The position numbers and the translations under genes were made by a program. From Flavobacterium gillisiae (GTDB taxonomy: Bacteria; Bacteroidota; Bacteroidia; Flavobacteriales; Flavobacteriaceae): 64,000 nt of DNA. Below the pieces are notes generated by a model. The model did no database searches. It had not been told where the DNA came from and saw only the letters and a program-made list of their open reading frames with translations. Shown one piece after another: positions 39,182-47,562 of the stretch (positions within the stretch are counted from its first letter, which is position 1; every line of letters begins with the position of its first letter). The stretch is taken from contig NZ_FNRD01000012.1 of the NCBI RefSeq assembly GCF_900107635.1, positions 98,583 through 162,582 of the forward strand. Reading direction: 5' to 3'.

Positions 39182-40198
39182 ATGAAAATTGTAGTTACAG
39201 GAGGTTTAGGTTTTATAGGTTCGCATACGGTGGTAGAGTTACAAAACGAAGGTTTTGAGGTTGTTGTAATTGATAACTTATCAAACTCGACAGAAGAAGT
39301 AATCAATGGAATTGTTGCCATTACTGGAAAAAAACCGCTGTTCGAAAAATTAGATTTGCGAGAGAAATCAGCAGTTCAGGATTTTTTTAAGAGACATGAT
39401 GATGTAAAAGGGGTTATTCATTTTGCGGCCTCAAAAGCAGTTGGAGAAAGCGTTGTAAACCCTTTACTGTACTATGAAAATAATATAAACACCTTGATTT
39501 ATATACTCCAAGAGCTAGAAAAGAATGAAGAAGCTAATTTTATTTTTAGTTCTTCTTGCACGGTTTATGGTCAAGCTGAAACGATGCCGATAAACGAAAA
39601 TTCAGCCGTTCAAACCGCTATGTCACCCTACGGAAACACCAAACAAATAGGAGAAGAAATTATTACTGATGTGGCCAAAGTTACTGCCATCAATGCCATT
39701 TTACTACGCTATTTTAACCCTATCGGAGCACATCCTTCTACTGAGATTGGAGAATTGCCAACAGGAATTCCGCAAAATTTAGTTCCCTTTATTACTCAAA
39801 CCGCTATCGGATTACGAAAAGAACTGATGGTGTACGGTAATGATTACCCAACCTCAGACGGAACCTGTATTCGTGATTATATTCACGTTGTTGATCTAGC
39901 TAAAGCACATGTTGTTGCTTTGCAGCGTTTATTGAACAAGAAGAATATTGAAAAAGTAGAAACCTTTAATCTAGGCACTGGAGTAGGAAGTACTGTTTTA
40001 GAGGTGATTCACGCTTTCGAAAAAGTAAGTGGTCAAAAACTAGCGTACAAGATCGTAGATAGAAGAGAAGGTGATATTACCTCAGCTTACGCCAATACAG
40101 ACAAAGCCAATTCAATCCTAGGATGGAAAACAAAACTAACCCTTGAACAAGCTATGGAAAGCGCTTGGAAATGGGAACAGAAAGTTAGAGCAGTGTAA
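39182..40198 (+). CDS. galE: UDP-glucose 4-epimerase
   Basis: This 338-residue protein belongs to the extended short-chain dehydrogenase family. The NAD loop is GGLGFIGSH (7-15), the serine block is FSSSCTVYG, and the catalytic Tyr and Lys are Y150 and K154 in SPYGNTK. RYFNPIGAHPSTEIGE is typical of GalE. It converts UDP-galactose to UDP-glucose and closes the Leloir pathway. It starts 3 bp after galT, so it is co-transcribed and probably translationally coupled. Confidence 0.96.
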   Translation: MKIVVTGGLGFIGSHTVVELQNEGFEVVVIDNLSNSTEEVINGIVAITGKKPLFEKLDLREKSAVQDFFKRHDDVKGVIHFAASKAVGESVVNPLLYYENNINTLIYILQELEKNEEANFIFSSSCTVYGQAETMPINENSAVQTAMSPYGNTKQIGEEIITDVAKVTAINAILLRYFNPIGAHPSTEIGELPTGIPQNLVPFITQTAIGLRKELMVYGNDYPTSDGTCIRDYIHVVDLAKAHVVALQRLLNKKNIEKVETFNLGTGVGSTVLEVIHAFEKVSGQKLAYKIVDRREGDITSAYANTDKANSILGWKTKLTLEQAMESAWKWEQKVRAV

Positions 40199-40283
40199 CT
40201 TGTTCTAGGCGGTACTTAGAAGCGTTGTATTATAACCTTCAAATTAAGAAAATAATTTTATAAAATTTTAAACAATAAATAAT

Positions 40284-41948
40284 ATGGTAACAGAATTCGG
40301 ATTTATAGATTACGTAGTTTTTACTGCGTATGCAGTTCTTATTTTAGGTGTTGGTTTATGGGTTTCTCGTGAAAAAGATGGGCATCAAAAAAATGCAGAG
40401 GATTATTTCCTCGCTAGTAAATCATTGCCGTGGTGGGCAATTGGTTCTTCATTAATTGCTGCCAATATTTCTGCGGAACAATTCATAGGAATGTCAGGTT
40501 CTGGCTTTGCATTAGGGTTAGCTATAGCTTCGTACGAATGGATGGCTGCTTTCACCCTTATTATTGTCGGGAAATACTTTTTGCCTATTTTTATTGAAAA
40601 AGGAATTTACACGATTCCGGAGTTTGTAGAAAAACGATTTTCAACAAACCTGAAAACGATTTTAGCCATTTTTTGGATTGCCTTATACATCTTTGTTAAT
40701 CTGACTACGGTTTTATATTTGGGAGGATTGGCTATTGAAACTATTTTAGGTGTTGATATGATTTACGCCATTATAGGTTTAGCACTGTTTTCCGCGGCTT
40801 ATTCGTTATACGGTGGACTGTCTGCCGTAGCTTGGACAGATGTGATTCAAGTTGTTTTTCTTGTTCTTGGTGGACTGGTGACTACTTATTTAGCCTTGAA
40901 TACCGTTTCTGATGGTGCGGGAATGTGGCAAGGGTTAAAAACAATCTATGAAGCGGCTCCAGACCGCTTTGTAATGATTTTAGATGAGTCAAATCCCGAA
41001 TACATGAACCTTCCCGGAATCGGAGTATTAGTCGGAGGTCTTTGGGTAGCTAATATCTATTATTGGGGTTTTAACCAATATATCATTCAAAGAACTTTGG
41101 CAGCAAAATCATTGCGCGAAGCACAAAAAGGAATATTATTAGCTGGTTTTTTAAAATTAGTTATTCCATTAATTGTTGTTGTCCCAGGGATTGCGGCCTA
41201 TGTGATTATAAATGATCCTGTAATTATGGCGAGACTAGGTGTTTCAGCGATGGAAAATTTACCTGGAATTGGCACTGCTGACAGAGCTTATCCTTGGTTG
41301 CTACATTTCTTACCTTCTGGCCTTAAAGGTTTAGCATTTGCCGCTCTGGCTGCTGCAATTGTTTCTTCATTGGCTTCGATGTTGAACTCGACTTCTACTA
41401 TTTTTACAATGGATATTTATAAGCAATACATCAATAAAAATGCTGACGACAGGACCACGGTAAATGTGGGTCGTCTTTCTGGGGGGATTGCATTATTAAT
41501 AGCTGTGATAATGGCTCCACTTTTAGGTGGAATTGATCAAGCATTTCAATTCATACAAGAATATACAGGAGTAGTAAGCCCAGGTATTTTAGCCGTGTTT
41601 ATTCTAGGACTATTTTGGAAGAAAACAACAAATAAAGCTGCAATTTGGGGAGCACTTCTTTCTATTCCTATCGCAATGTTTTTTAAAGTGGGACCAAAAT
41701 CTTGGGCCGTAGGAAGTGGTATGGAATCGATTTTTCCAACCTTGCCTTGGATGGATCAAATGGGTTACACTGCGGTTTTATCCATGCTTTTAATTGTTGC
41801 TATAAGTTTACTTCAAAATAAAGGGAATAATGATGCAAAAGGAATTCCTTTGACAAAAGAATTATTTAAAACGAGTCCCCTTTTTAACATTTGCTCTTTT
41901 GCTATAATGATAATTTTAGTGGTAGTCTATGCTGTTTTTTGGAAGTAA
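40284..41948 (+). CDS. Sodium/sugar cotransporter of the SLC5 (SGLT) family
   Basis: This 554-residue membrane protein has about 14 predicted helices. SGLT-like features are SLIAANISAEQFIGMSGSG in helix 1, AYSLYGGLSAVAWTDVIQ, YYWGFNQYIIQRTLAAKS, and AALAAAIVSSLASMLNSTST with the Na+ site serines. It brings a sugar, most likely galactose or glucose, across the inner membrane with Na+. It lies 85 bp after galE in the same direction and is probably the last gene of the galactose operon, since a hairpin follows at 42074. Confidence 0.93.
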   Translation: MVTEFGFIDYVVFTAYAVLILGVGLWVSREKDGHQKNAEDYFLASKSLPWWAIGSSLIAANISAEQFIGMSGSGFALGLAIASYEWMAAFTLIIVGKYFLPIFIEKGIYTIPEFVEKRFSTNLKTILAIFWIALYIFVNLTTVLYLGGLAIETILGVDMIYAIIGLALFSAAYSLYGGLSAVAWTDVIQVVFLVLGGLVTTYLALNTVSDGAGMWQGLKTIYEAAPDRFVMILDESNPEYMNLPGIGVLVGGLWVANIYYWGFNQYIIQRTLAAKSLREAQKGILLAGFLKLVIPLIVVVPGIAAYVIINDPVIMARLGVSAMENLPGIGTADRAYPWLLHFLPSGLKGLAFAALAAAIVSSLASMLNSTSTIFTMDIYKQYINKNADDRTTVNVGRLSGGIALLIAVIMAPLLGGIDQAFQFIQEYTGVVSPGILAVFILGLFWKKTTNKAAIWGALLSIPIAMFFKVGPKSWAVGSGMESIFPTLPWMDQMGYTAVLSMLLIVAISLLQNKGNNDAKGIPLTKELFKTSPLFNICSFAIMIILVVVYAVFWK

Positions 41949-42073
41949 AAACAAACGTGTAATCTTAAAAAACAGAATTTTAAACCTCAAATTAAAGAAG
42001 TAAGCAATATCTTTTTTATGTCTAGCTTTAAAAAAAATATAAATTATTAAAAAATAAAAGTACAATTATCAAG

Positions 42074-42105
42074 CAGTAGTAAGCAATAGGTTACTACTGT
42101 TTTTT
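42074..42105 (+). terminator. Rho-independent terminator of the gal operon
   Basis: CAGTAGTAA and TTACTACTG form a perfect 9-bp stem with an 8-base loop (42074-42099), followed by TTTTTTG. It lies about 125 bp after the transporter stop codon. Confidence 0.85.
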
Positions 42106-42120
42106 GTTTTCCTAAAAGTC

Positions 42121-42306
42121 AAGACCTTTTGAGGAACAACAGAAAATGCTGTTCGTATTCAAATCAATGTAGTAATTATATCCTACTGTTTAGTTTCTAT
42201 AATCGCAAAAGATTTAAAAATCAATCGTTCGTTCTACGAAATCCAACAAATTCTATCCGCATCATTACTCGAACAAACATCAGTAAATGAACTCCTTATA
42301 AAATAA
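42121..42306 (+). pseudogene. IS4-type transposase C-terminal remnant
   Basis: The plus strand reads KTF, stop, GTTENAVRIQINVVIISYCL, VSIIAKDLKINRSFYEIQQI and LSASLLEQTSVNELLIK, then a stop at 42304. This is the normal C-terminus of DUF4372-type IS4 transposases (usual FWGTTENAV), with one nonsense change. The N-terminal two thirds are absent. The other IS4 fragment in the window (25470-26057) is the N-terminal part, on the opposite strand. Confidence 0.75.
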
Positions 42307-42464
42307 CATTACAATATTATCAATGAACATAATATTATACATCGGGTTTTTAACTTATTTTAAGTCCACTCTATTGAACTTAAATACATAAATAATGATG
42401 ATATTTGAAGCTTTAAAAAGCATTATAATAAAGGGCATAACTCTATTTTTAAAAATTTCTTGCA
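42307..42464. other. Spacer before the TPR-HTH regulator
   Basis: A short AT-rich spacer between the IS4 remnant and the gene at 42465. It probably contains that gene's promoter, but no consensus element is clear. Confidence 0.35.
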
Positions 42465-44159
42465 ATGAAAAAACTCGCTCATCTCCTACTTATTACTTTT
42501 ATATTTATCTGTTTTACAGCCCAATCTCAGAAAAATATATGGGATGAAAACCCTAGTGATTCACAGGTAGAACTAGACAGTTTGTTAACAATCTTGCCGA
42601 AATCTACAGGAGAAAAAAAACTGTCTTTATTAAATAGAATTGCCGAGATATACTGGGTCATTGATCCTAATAAAACTATGAAATATGGCTCGGAAGCTTT
42701 ACGTTTATCAATTGAGTTGAAAAATAAAGACCAAGAAGGGTTAGCACTAATAAATTTGTGTCAGGGTTATTTGTTTAATAACATCTATGATAAAGCTTTA
42801 CGATATGGGCTACAATCCTTAGAAATACGAAGGGTAATGGGAAACGATTATGATCTTGCCTTTACTTTACGTACACTTGGTTGGTTGTATTATGACATTG
42901 GGTATTTTGAAAAAGCATTAGATTATCATACCCAAACTTTAATAATACATGAGAAAATAGGCGACAAGCAGCGAATTGCATACAGTTATAACAGTATCGG
43001 AATAATTCATGATGGCAAAGGCGATAATACTTTGGCATTGTTTTTTTTTAAAAAATCTTTAAAACTCATACAAGATTCTAATAATATGGATAGAATCGCA
43101 GAAACGATGAAAAATATGGGCATTAGTTATCGTAAGATTAACGAACTCAATTTGTCAAAAAAATTCTTAGAGGATGCGCTGGATATTGAGAGTAAAATAA
43201 AATATGACTACAAAAAAGTTTATATTCTTCATGAACTTGCTATTGTGCACTTACAACTTAAAAATTATCAAGAATGTTATTCATTGTTACAAGAAGCTAG
43301 GACTATTACTAAAGCATTGGGTAATAAAAAGGAACTAGTTTTAGAGAATGATAAAATTATGTCCGATTATTATTTAGCATTAAATAACTATAAGGAGGCT
43401 TTCGAATTTTATATGAAATATACTAATGGTAACGCTGAACTTTTCACAAGCAATGAAAGTGAAAAATTGGCTGAAATGCGGATTTTATCTGAAGCTGAAC
43501 GACGCGAATCTGAAATCAAGATATTAGAGCAACAACGTATATTAGAATCACAGAAAAGAAAGTCCTTATTGATAGGTTCCTTATTATTGGCAATAATAGG
43601 AATTCTAATAATAGCTTCGTTGTGGAATAATATAAAAAAGAGAAAAGCTATTGAGCTACAAAATCAAAAACTTTCAAAGGAAAAACTAAAATCACAATTT
43701 CTATTACAGGAGAATTTAGAACGTAAACTAGATTTTCGAACTAAGGAACTTACAAATCTTGCTTTGTTCATTTCTCAAAGAACTAACATCTATAAGGATC
43801 TAACAAAATCTTTAAAAAATTTAAAATTCACCGATTTAAGCTTACTTAAACAAGACATCAAAGCGCTTATTAACGAGTACACTTTTAAATTTGATTTAAA
43901 TGAAGATATTCAGCAATTTCATGCAAACATAGAAACCCTACAAAGTGATTTTTTATTTAGAATTAAAGAAAAACATCCTAATTTAACTGATAAAGATATT
44001 CAGTTGGCGGTGCAGGTTAAACTTAAACTTAGCTCTAAAGAAATAGCAAATATTAACAATATCTCTGCTAATTCAGTAGAAATTGGGAGGCATAGGTTAA
44101 GAAAAAAAATAGGATTAGAAAACAAAGACAACTTGGTTGTTTATTTGGAAAACATTTAG
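42465..44159 (+). CDS. Membrane-anchored TPR protein with C-terminal LuxR-like HTH
   Basis: This 564-residue protein has a signal peptide ending FTAQSQ (22). Several TPR units (about 70-330) follow, for example RTLGWLYYDIGYFEKALDYH and YNSIGIIHDGKGDNTLALFF. A membrane helix occupies about 366-386 (SLLIGSLLLAIIGILIIAS). A cytoplasmic coiled coil comes next, then a LuxR-type helix-turn-helix with KLSSKEIANINNISANSVEI and GRHRLRKKIGL. The layout places TPRs outside and a DNA-binding domain inside, a known regulator type in Bacteroidota. It stands alone between the gal operon and the hydroxylysine-type genes and may regulate either. Target and signal are unknown. Confidence 0.8.
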   Translation: MKKLAHLLLITFIFICFTAQSQKNIWDENPSDSQVELDSLLTILPKSTGEKKLSLLNRIAEIYWVIDPNKTMKYGSEALRLSIELKNKDQEGLALINLCQGYLFNNIYDKALRYGLQSLEIRRVMGNDYDLAFTLRTLGWLYYDIGYFEKALDYHTQTLIIHEKIGDKQRIAYSYNSIGIIHDGKGDNTLALFFFKKSLKLIQDSNNMDRIAETMKNMGISYRKINELNLSKKFLEDALDIESKIKYDYKKVYILHELAIVHLQLKNYQECYSLLQEARTITKALGNKKELVLENDKIMSDYYLALNNYKEAFEFYMKYTNGNAELFTSNESEKLAEMRILSEAERRESEIKILEQQRILESQKRKSLLIGSLLLAIIGILIIASLWNNIKKRKAIELQNQKLSKEKLKSQFLLQENLERKLDFRTKELTNLALFISQRTNIYKDLTKSLKNLKFTDLSLLKQDIKALINEYTFKFDLNEDIQQFHANIETLQSDFLFRIKEKHPNLTDKDIQLAVQVKLKLSSKEIANINNISANSVEIGRHRLRKKIGLENKDNLVVYLENI

Positions 44160-44969
44160 ACCATTAACCTTTCTTGGAAATCTTCAAATATTATGGCCTG
44201 CCCTAGTCCTCGATCATTAACACAGTTTATCAGACAACAATTGCCAAATTATTAAACAGTTGCGAAATTAATTTCGCAACTGTTTTTTGCTTTATAAGTG
44301 CTTCATTTTATTTTAATTTGTTGATGTCTTTTATTAGGTGTTAAATTATATTTAGAATAATATCGTCTTTTTTTACTGTAGATTTTGATTGCATTTCTAT
44401 CCGACAACTTCTTAATTAGTCATGTTATATCAAAATTACCAACACTATATTCTTACTTTAATTAAATTTTCATTTTGATTAGAATATAATAAAGAAAAAT
44501 AACCTGTTTTTTTTTTAAAACCCCCATCCTATTAATAATGCAGTGTTAATATGGACAATTCTTTGTTAAGACCAATGTATATAATGGTTTTGTTCAAGAT
44601 GTAAAGGTCAAGTAAAGTCCATTTTTGATGTTTTATGATGGAATAATTTAATATTTGTGACCACAAAACTCAGATTAAAATTGAATTATAATTTTCCTTA
44701 CAAACATATTACAATGGAAATCAAAAAATCAAAAACATCCTTCAAAGCAAATTATTTACTGCTTCCTATTTTAATGGATTTTGGATTTTTGACAATTTCA
44801 TATCCACAGGAAATTATTTTAAAAGGAAGTTTTGGTAAAAATTATCAAGTCCGAAATATTGGATTAGCTTTTAAGAATTGCTACCTCTTGTATCGAGAAT
44901 TTTTACAATCTATTTATCAAAAAAATAAATATATAATGTGCCTTTAATATCAAACCAAATACGTTAAAA
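44160..44969. other. Intergenic region before the DUF1338 gene
   Basis: About 810 bp. It holds a strong hairpin at 44254-44285 and otherwise AT-rich sequence. A frame at 44657-44947 could encode 96 residues, but I recognise nothing in it and the composition looks non-coding. The last part should contain the promoter of the gene at 44970. No copy of the GntR operator pattern was found here. Confidence 0.4.
44254..44285 (+). terminator. Rho-independent terminator after the TPR-HTH gene
   Basis: AACAGTTGCGAAAT and ATTTCGCAACTGTT form a perfect 14-bp stem around TA, followed by TTTTGC. It lies about 95 bp after the stop at 44159. The symmetry would allow function in either direction. Confidence 0.88.
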
Positions 44970-45782
44970 ATGGACAAAACTAAATTACTGTCAAAATTGT
45001 GGGAGCAATATGCTGAAATTACCCCATCCGCTAAAAAAATTCATGATTTATTAGAGGGAAAAGGAGAAGAAATAAAAAATGACCATATCGCTATTCGCAC
45101 ATTTAATGACAAGCGAGTTAATATAGATGTGTTAGAAAAGCTTTTTCTAGAAGTTGGTTATGAAGGAAAAGGAGAATATATTTTTGAATCAAAAAAGTTA
45201 TTTGCTAAGCATTATGAGCACTCAACTGATAAAAATGCTCCAAGAATTTTTATCTCAGAATTAGAACTAGAGAAATGTTCTCCAAAATTACAGGCAACTG
45301 TTAAAGAGATTTTAGATAGTTGTGATGCAGAAGCATTCAATAATCCAGAATTAGTACTAAGTGGGGCTATATGGAAAACTAAATCCCTAGCTGTTTACAA
45401 CTCCCTTTTGGAAGAGTCAGAATATGCAGCTTGGATGTATGTATATGGGTTTCGTGCAAACCACTTCACGATCAACGCAAATGCTTTAAAAGGTTTTAAT
45501 AGTTTAGAGGAGTTGAATGCTTTTTTAGAAAATAGTGGATGGAAATTAAACTCTTCTGGAGGAAAAATCAAAGGTACACCAGCACAATTATTAGAACAAT
45601 CTAGTACACTAGCTGACATGCACAGCGTGAACTTTGATGAAGGCAGCTTACAAATTCCATCTTGTTATTACGAATTTGCACTTCGCTATCCAATGGCAGA
45701 CGGAGAATTATATCAAGGATTTATCGCTTCATCTGCTGATAAAATTTTTGAAAGCACAGACGTTAAATTACAAAATCGATAA
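44970..45782 (+). CDS. DUF1338 family protein, 2-oxoadipate dioxygenase/decarboxylase (HglS)-like, short form
   Basis: This 270-residue cytoplasmic protein of the DUF1338 family has likely metal ligands H39 (NDHIAIRTF), H165 (FRANHFTIN) and E235 (CYYEFALRYP). R43 lies four residues after the first His, the spacing I recall for the metal His and substrate-binding Arg of Pseudomonas putida HglS. HglS converts 2-oxoadipate to D-2-hydroxyglutarate with O2 and Fe(II). This protein is much shorter than HglS (about 464 residues), so activity is inferred. Context strongly supports it: ALDH7 and a YdiJ-like D-2-hydroxyglutarate dehydrogenase are in the same cluster. Confidence 0.8.
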   Translation: MDKTKLLSKLWEQYAEITPSAKKIHDLLEGKGEEIKNDHIAIRTFNDKRVNIDVLEKLFLEVGYEGKGEYIFESKKLFAKHYEHSTDKNAPRIFISELELEKCSPKLQATVKEILDSCDAEAFNNPELVLSGAIWKTKSLAVYNSLLEESEYAAWMYVYGFRANHFTINANALKGFNSLEELNAFLENSGWKLNSSGGKIKGTPAQLLEQSSTLADMHSVNFDEGSLQIPSCYYEFALRYPMADGELYQGFIASSADKIFESTDVKLQNR

Positions 45783-45885
45783 ATAATTATTAAGCGGTAC
45801 TCAAATTGCTAAAGATTTGAATATTTCTACTTTTTCTTTAACTGCAAAATAACCTAAAAACCCTACAGCGTATCCCATGCTATCC

Positions 45886-45914
45886 TTAAAAACCAGATAA
45901 AATCTAGTTTTTAA
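45886..45914 (+). promoter_or_regulatory. Inverted repeat between DUF1338 and ALDH7 genes
   Basis: TTAAAAACCAGAT and ATCTAGTTTTTAA form a 13-bp stem with one mismatch around AAA. It could be a weak terminator, a processing site or an operator of the genes from 45949 on. There is no separate T-tract after it. It differs from the GntR operator pattern. Confidence 0.45.
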
Positions 45915-45948
45915 GCGCTGGAACTATGCTTAATTGTAAATAAAACAC

Positions 45949-47505
45949 ATGACTACAACAACGTCACAATTTGGAATAAAAGAAGCTTTAGCTCAACTAG
46001 GAGTAAAGGATATTAATGAAGGTACTTCTACAGGACTACATCATTTTGCAAATGGCGAAATCCTTGAAAGTTTTTCTCCAGTAGATGGAAAACTGATTGG
46101 TTCTGTTAAAATGTCTACATCACAAGATTACGAAAAAGCGATACTGTCAGCTACTGCAGCTTTTAAAACTTTTCGTTTAATGCCTGCTCCACAACGCGGC
46201 GAAATTGTTCGTCAATTTGGAGAAAAATTACGCCAAAACAAAGAAGCTTTGGGAAAATTGGTTTCTTATGAAATGGGGAAATCACTACAAGAAGGATACG
46301 GCGAAGTACAAGAGATGATCGATATATGTGATTTTGCCGTAGGCTTATCGCGTCAATTACACGGTCTAACGATGCATTCTGAAAGACCTGGTCACCGTAT
46401 GTATGAACAATACCATCCTATGGGAGTTGTTGGTATCATTTCGGCATTTAACTTTCCAGTTGCTGTTTGGGCTTGGAATACAGCTCTTGCATGGATTTGC
46501 GGAGATGTTTGTATTTGGAAACCTTCAGAAAAGACTCCTCTTTGCGGAATCGCTTGTCAAAATATTATAGCTGAAGTTATTAAAGAAAATAATTTACCTG
46601 AAGGAATTTCATGCTTGATTAATGGTGATTATAAATTGGGGGAATTGATGACTTCAGATACACGAATTCCATTAATTTCAGCTACAGGATCAACAAGAAT
46701 GGGGAAAATAGTGGCGCAAGCTGTTGCCGCACGTTTAGGAAAATCCCTTTTAGAATTAGGAGGAAACAATGCGATAATCGTAACTCCTGATGCAGACATA
46801 AAAATGACTGTTATTGGGGCTGTTTTTGGAGCTGTAGGTACAGCGGGACAACGTTGTACATCAACCCGTCGCTTGATTATTCATGAAAGTGTATTCGAAA
46901 AAGTAAAAGACGCTATTGTCTCGGCATACAAACAACTTAAAATTGGAAATCCATTAGACGAAAACAATCATGTAGGTCCACTTATCGACACAGATGCAGT
47001 AAAAATGTACAGTGCAGCATTAGATAAAGTAGTTGAAGAAGGCGGAACTATTTTAGTTGAAGGCGGAGTTCTCACTGGAGAAGGATATGAAAGCGGATGC
47101 TACGTCAAGCCAGCAATTGCTTTAGCTCAAAATTCATTTGAGATAGTGCAACACGAGACTTTTGCCCCTGTTTTATACTTAATAAAATACAGTGGAGATG
47201 TTGATAACGCGCTTGAATATCAAAACGGTGTTGGACAAGGATTATCATCAGCTATCATGACTAATAATTTACGTGAAGCTGAAAGGTTTTTATCAGTTGT
47301 AGGTTCAGATTGTGGGATAGCAAATGTGAACATTGGAACTTCTGGAGCAGAAATAGGAGGCGCTTTTGGAGGCGAAAAAGACACTGGTGGAGGAAGAGAA
47401 TCAGGATCTGATGCTTGGAAAATCTATATGAGGCGTCAAACAAATACGATTAATTACACCACAAGTTTACCACTTGCACAAGGGATAAAATTCGATTTAC
47501 AATAA
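45949..47505 (+). CDS. ALDH7-type aldehyde dehydrogenase, 2-aminoadipate-6-semialdehyde dehydrogenase-like
   Basis: This 518-residue cytoplasmic protein has the general base Glu E269 in LLELGGNNAII and the nucleophile C303 in GTAGQRCTSTRR. Both blocks are characteristic of the ALDH7 family (antiquitin). AFNFPVAVWAWNTALAWICG lines the nucleotide site, and the C-terminal part has GGAFGGEKDTGGGRESGSD. ALDH7A1 oxidises 2-aminoadipate-6-semialdehyde to 2-aminoadipate with NAD+. That semialdehyde is also the product of 5-phosphohydroxylysine phospholyase, encoded here at 56613. In many bacteria this gene belongs to lysine breakdown; here no saccharopine or pipecolate genes are nearby, which favours the hydroxylysine route. 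Confidence 0.92.
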   Translation: MTTTTSQFGIKEALAQLGVKDINEGTSTGLHHFANGEILESFSPVDGKLIGSVKMSTSQDYEKAILSATAAFKTFRLMPAPQRGEIVRQFGEKLRQNKEALGKLVSYEMGKSLQEGYGEVQEMIDICDFAVGLSRQLHGLTMHSERPGHRMYEQYHPMGVVGIISAFNFPVAVWAWNTALAWICGDVCIWKPSEKTPLCGIACQNIIAEVIKENNLPEGISCLINGDYKLGELMTSDTRIPLISATGSTRMGKIVAQAVAARLGKSLLELGGNNAIIVTPDADIKMTVIGAVFGAVGTAGQRCTSTRRLIIHESVFEKVKDAIVSAYKQLKIGNPLDENNHVGPLIDTDAVKMYSAALDKVVEEGGTILVEGGVLTGEGYESGCYVKPAIALAQNSFEIVQHETFAPVLYLIKYSGDVDNALEYQNGVGQGLSSAIMTNNLREAERFLSVVGSDCGIANVNIGTSGAEIGGAFGGEKDTGGGRESGSDAWKIYMRRQTNTINYTTSLPLAQGIKFDLQ

Positions 47506-47562
47506 AATAAGTAACTGAAAACTAGATAAATATAAAACTTTAATTAACCAAATTTATTACCA

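Noticed and set aside
44657..44947. 96-residue frame before the DUF1338 gene
   Set aside because: No motif, signal peptide or neighbour relation supports it. Its composition is like that of the surrounding non-coding DNA.
44970..47505. Reading the DUF1338 and ALDH7 genes as plain lysine (saccharopine or pipecolate) catabolism
   Set aside because: No saccharopine dehydrogenase, lysine aminomutase or pipecolate oxidase gene is nearby, while a hydroxylysine-type kinase/phospholyase and matching glycosidases are in the same cluster. It cannot be fully excluded without the rest of the genome.
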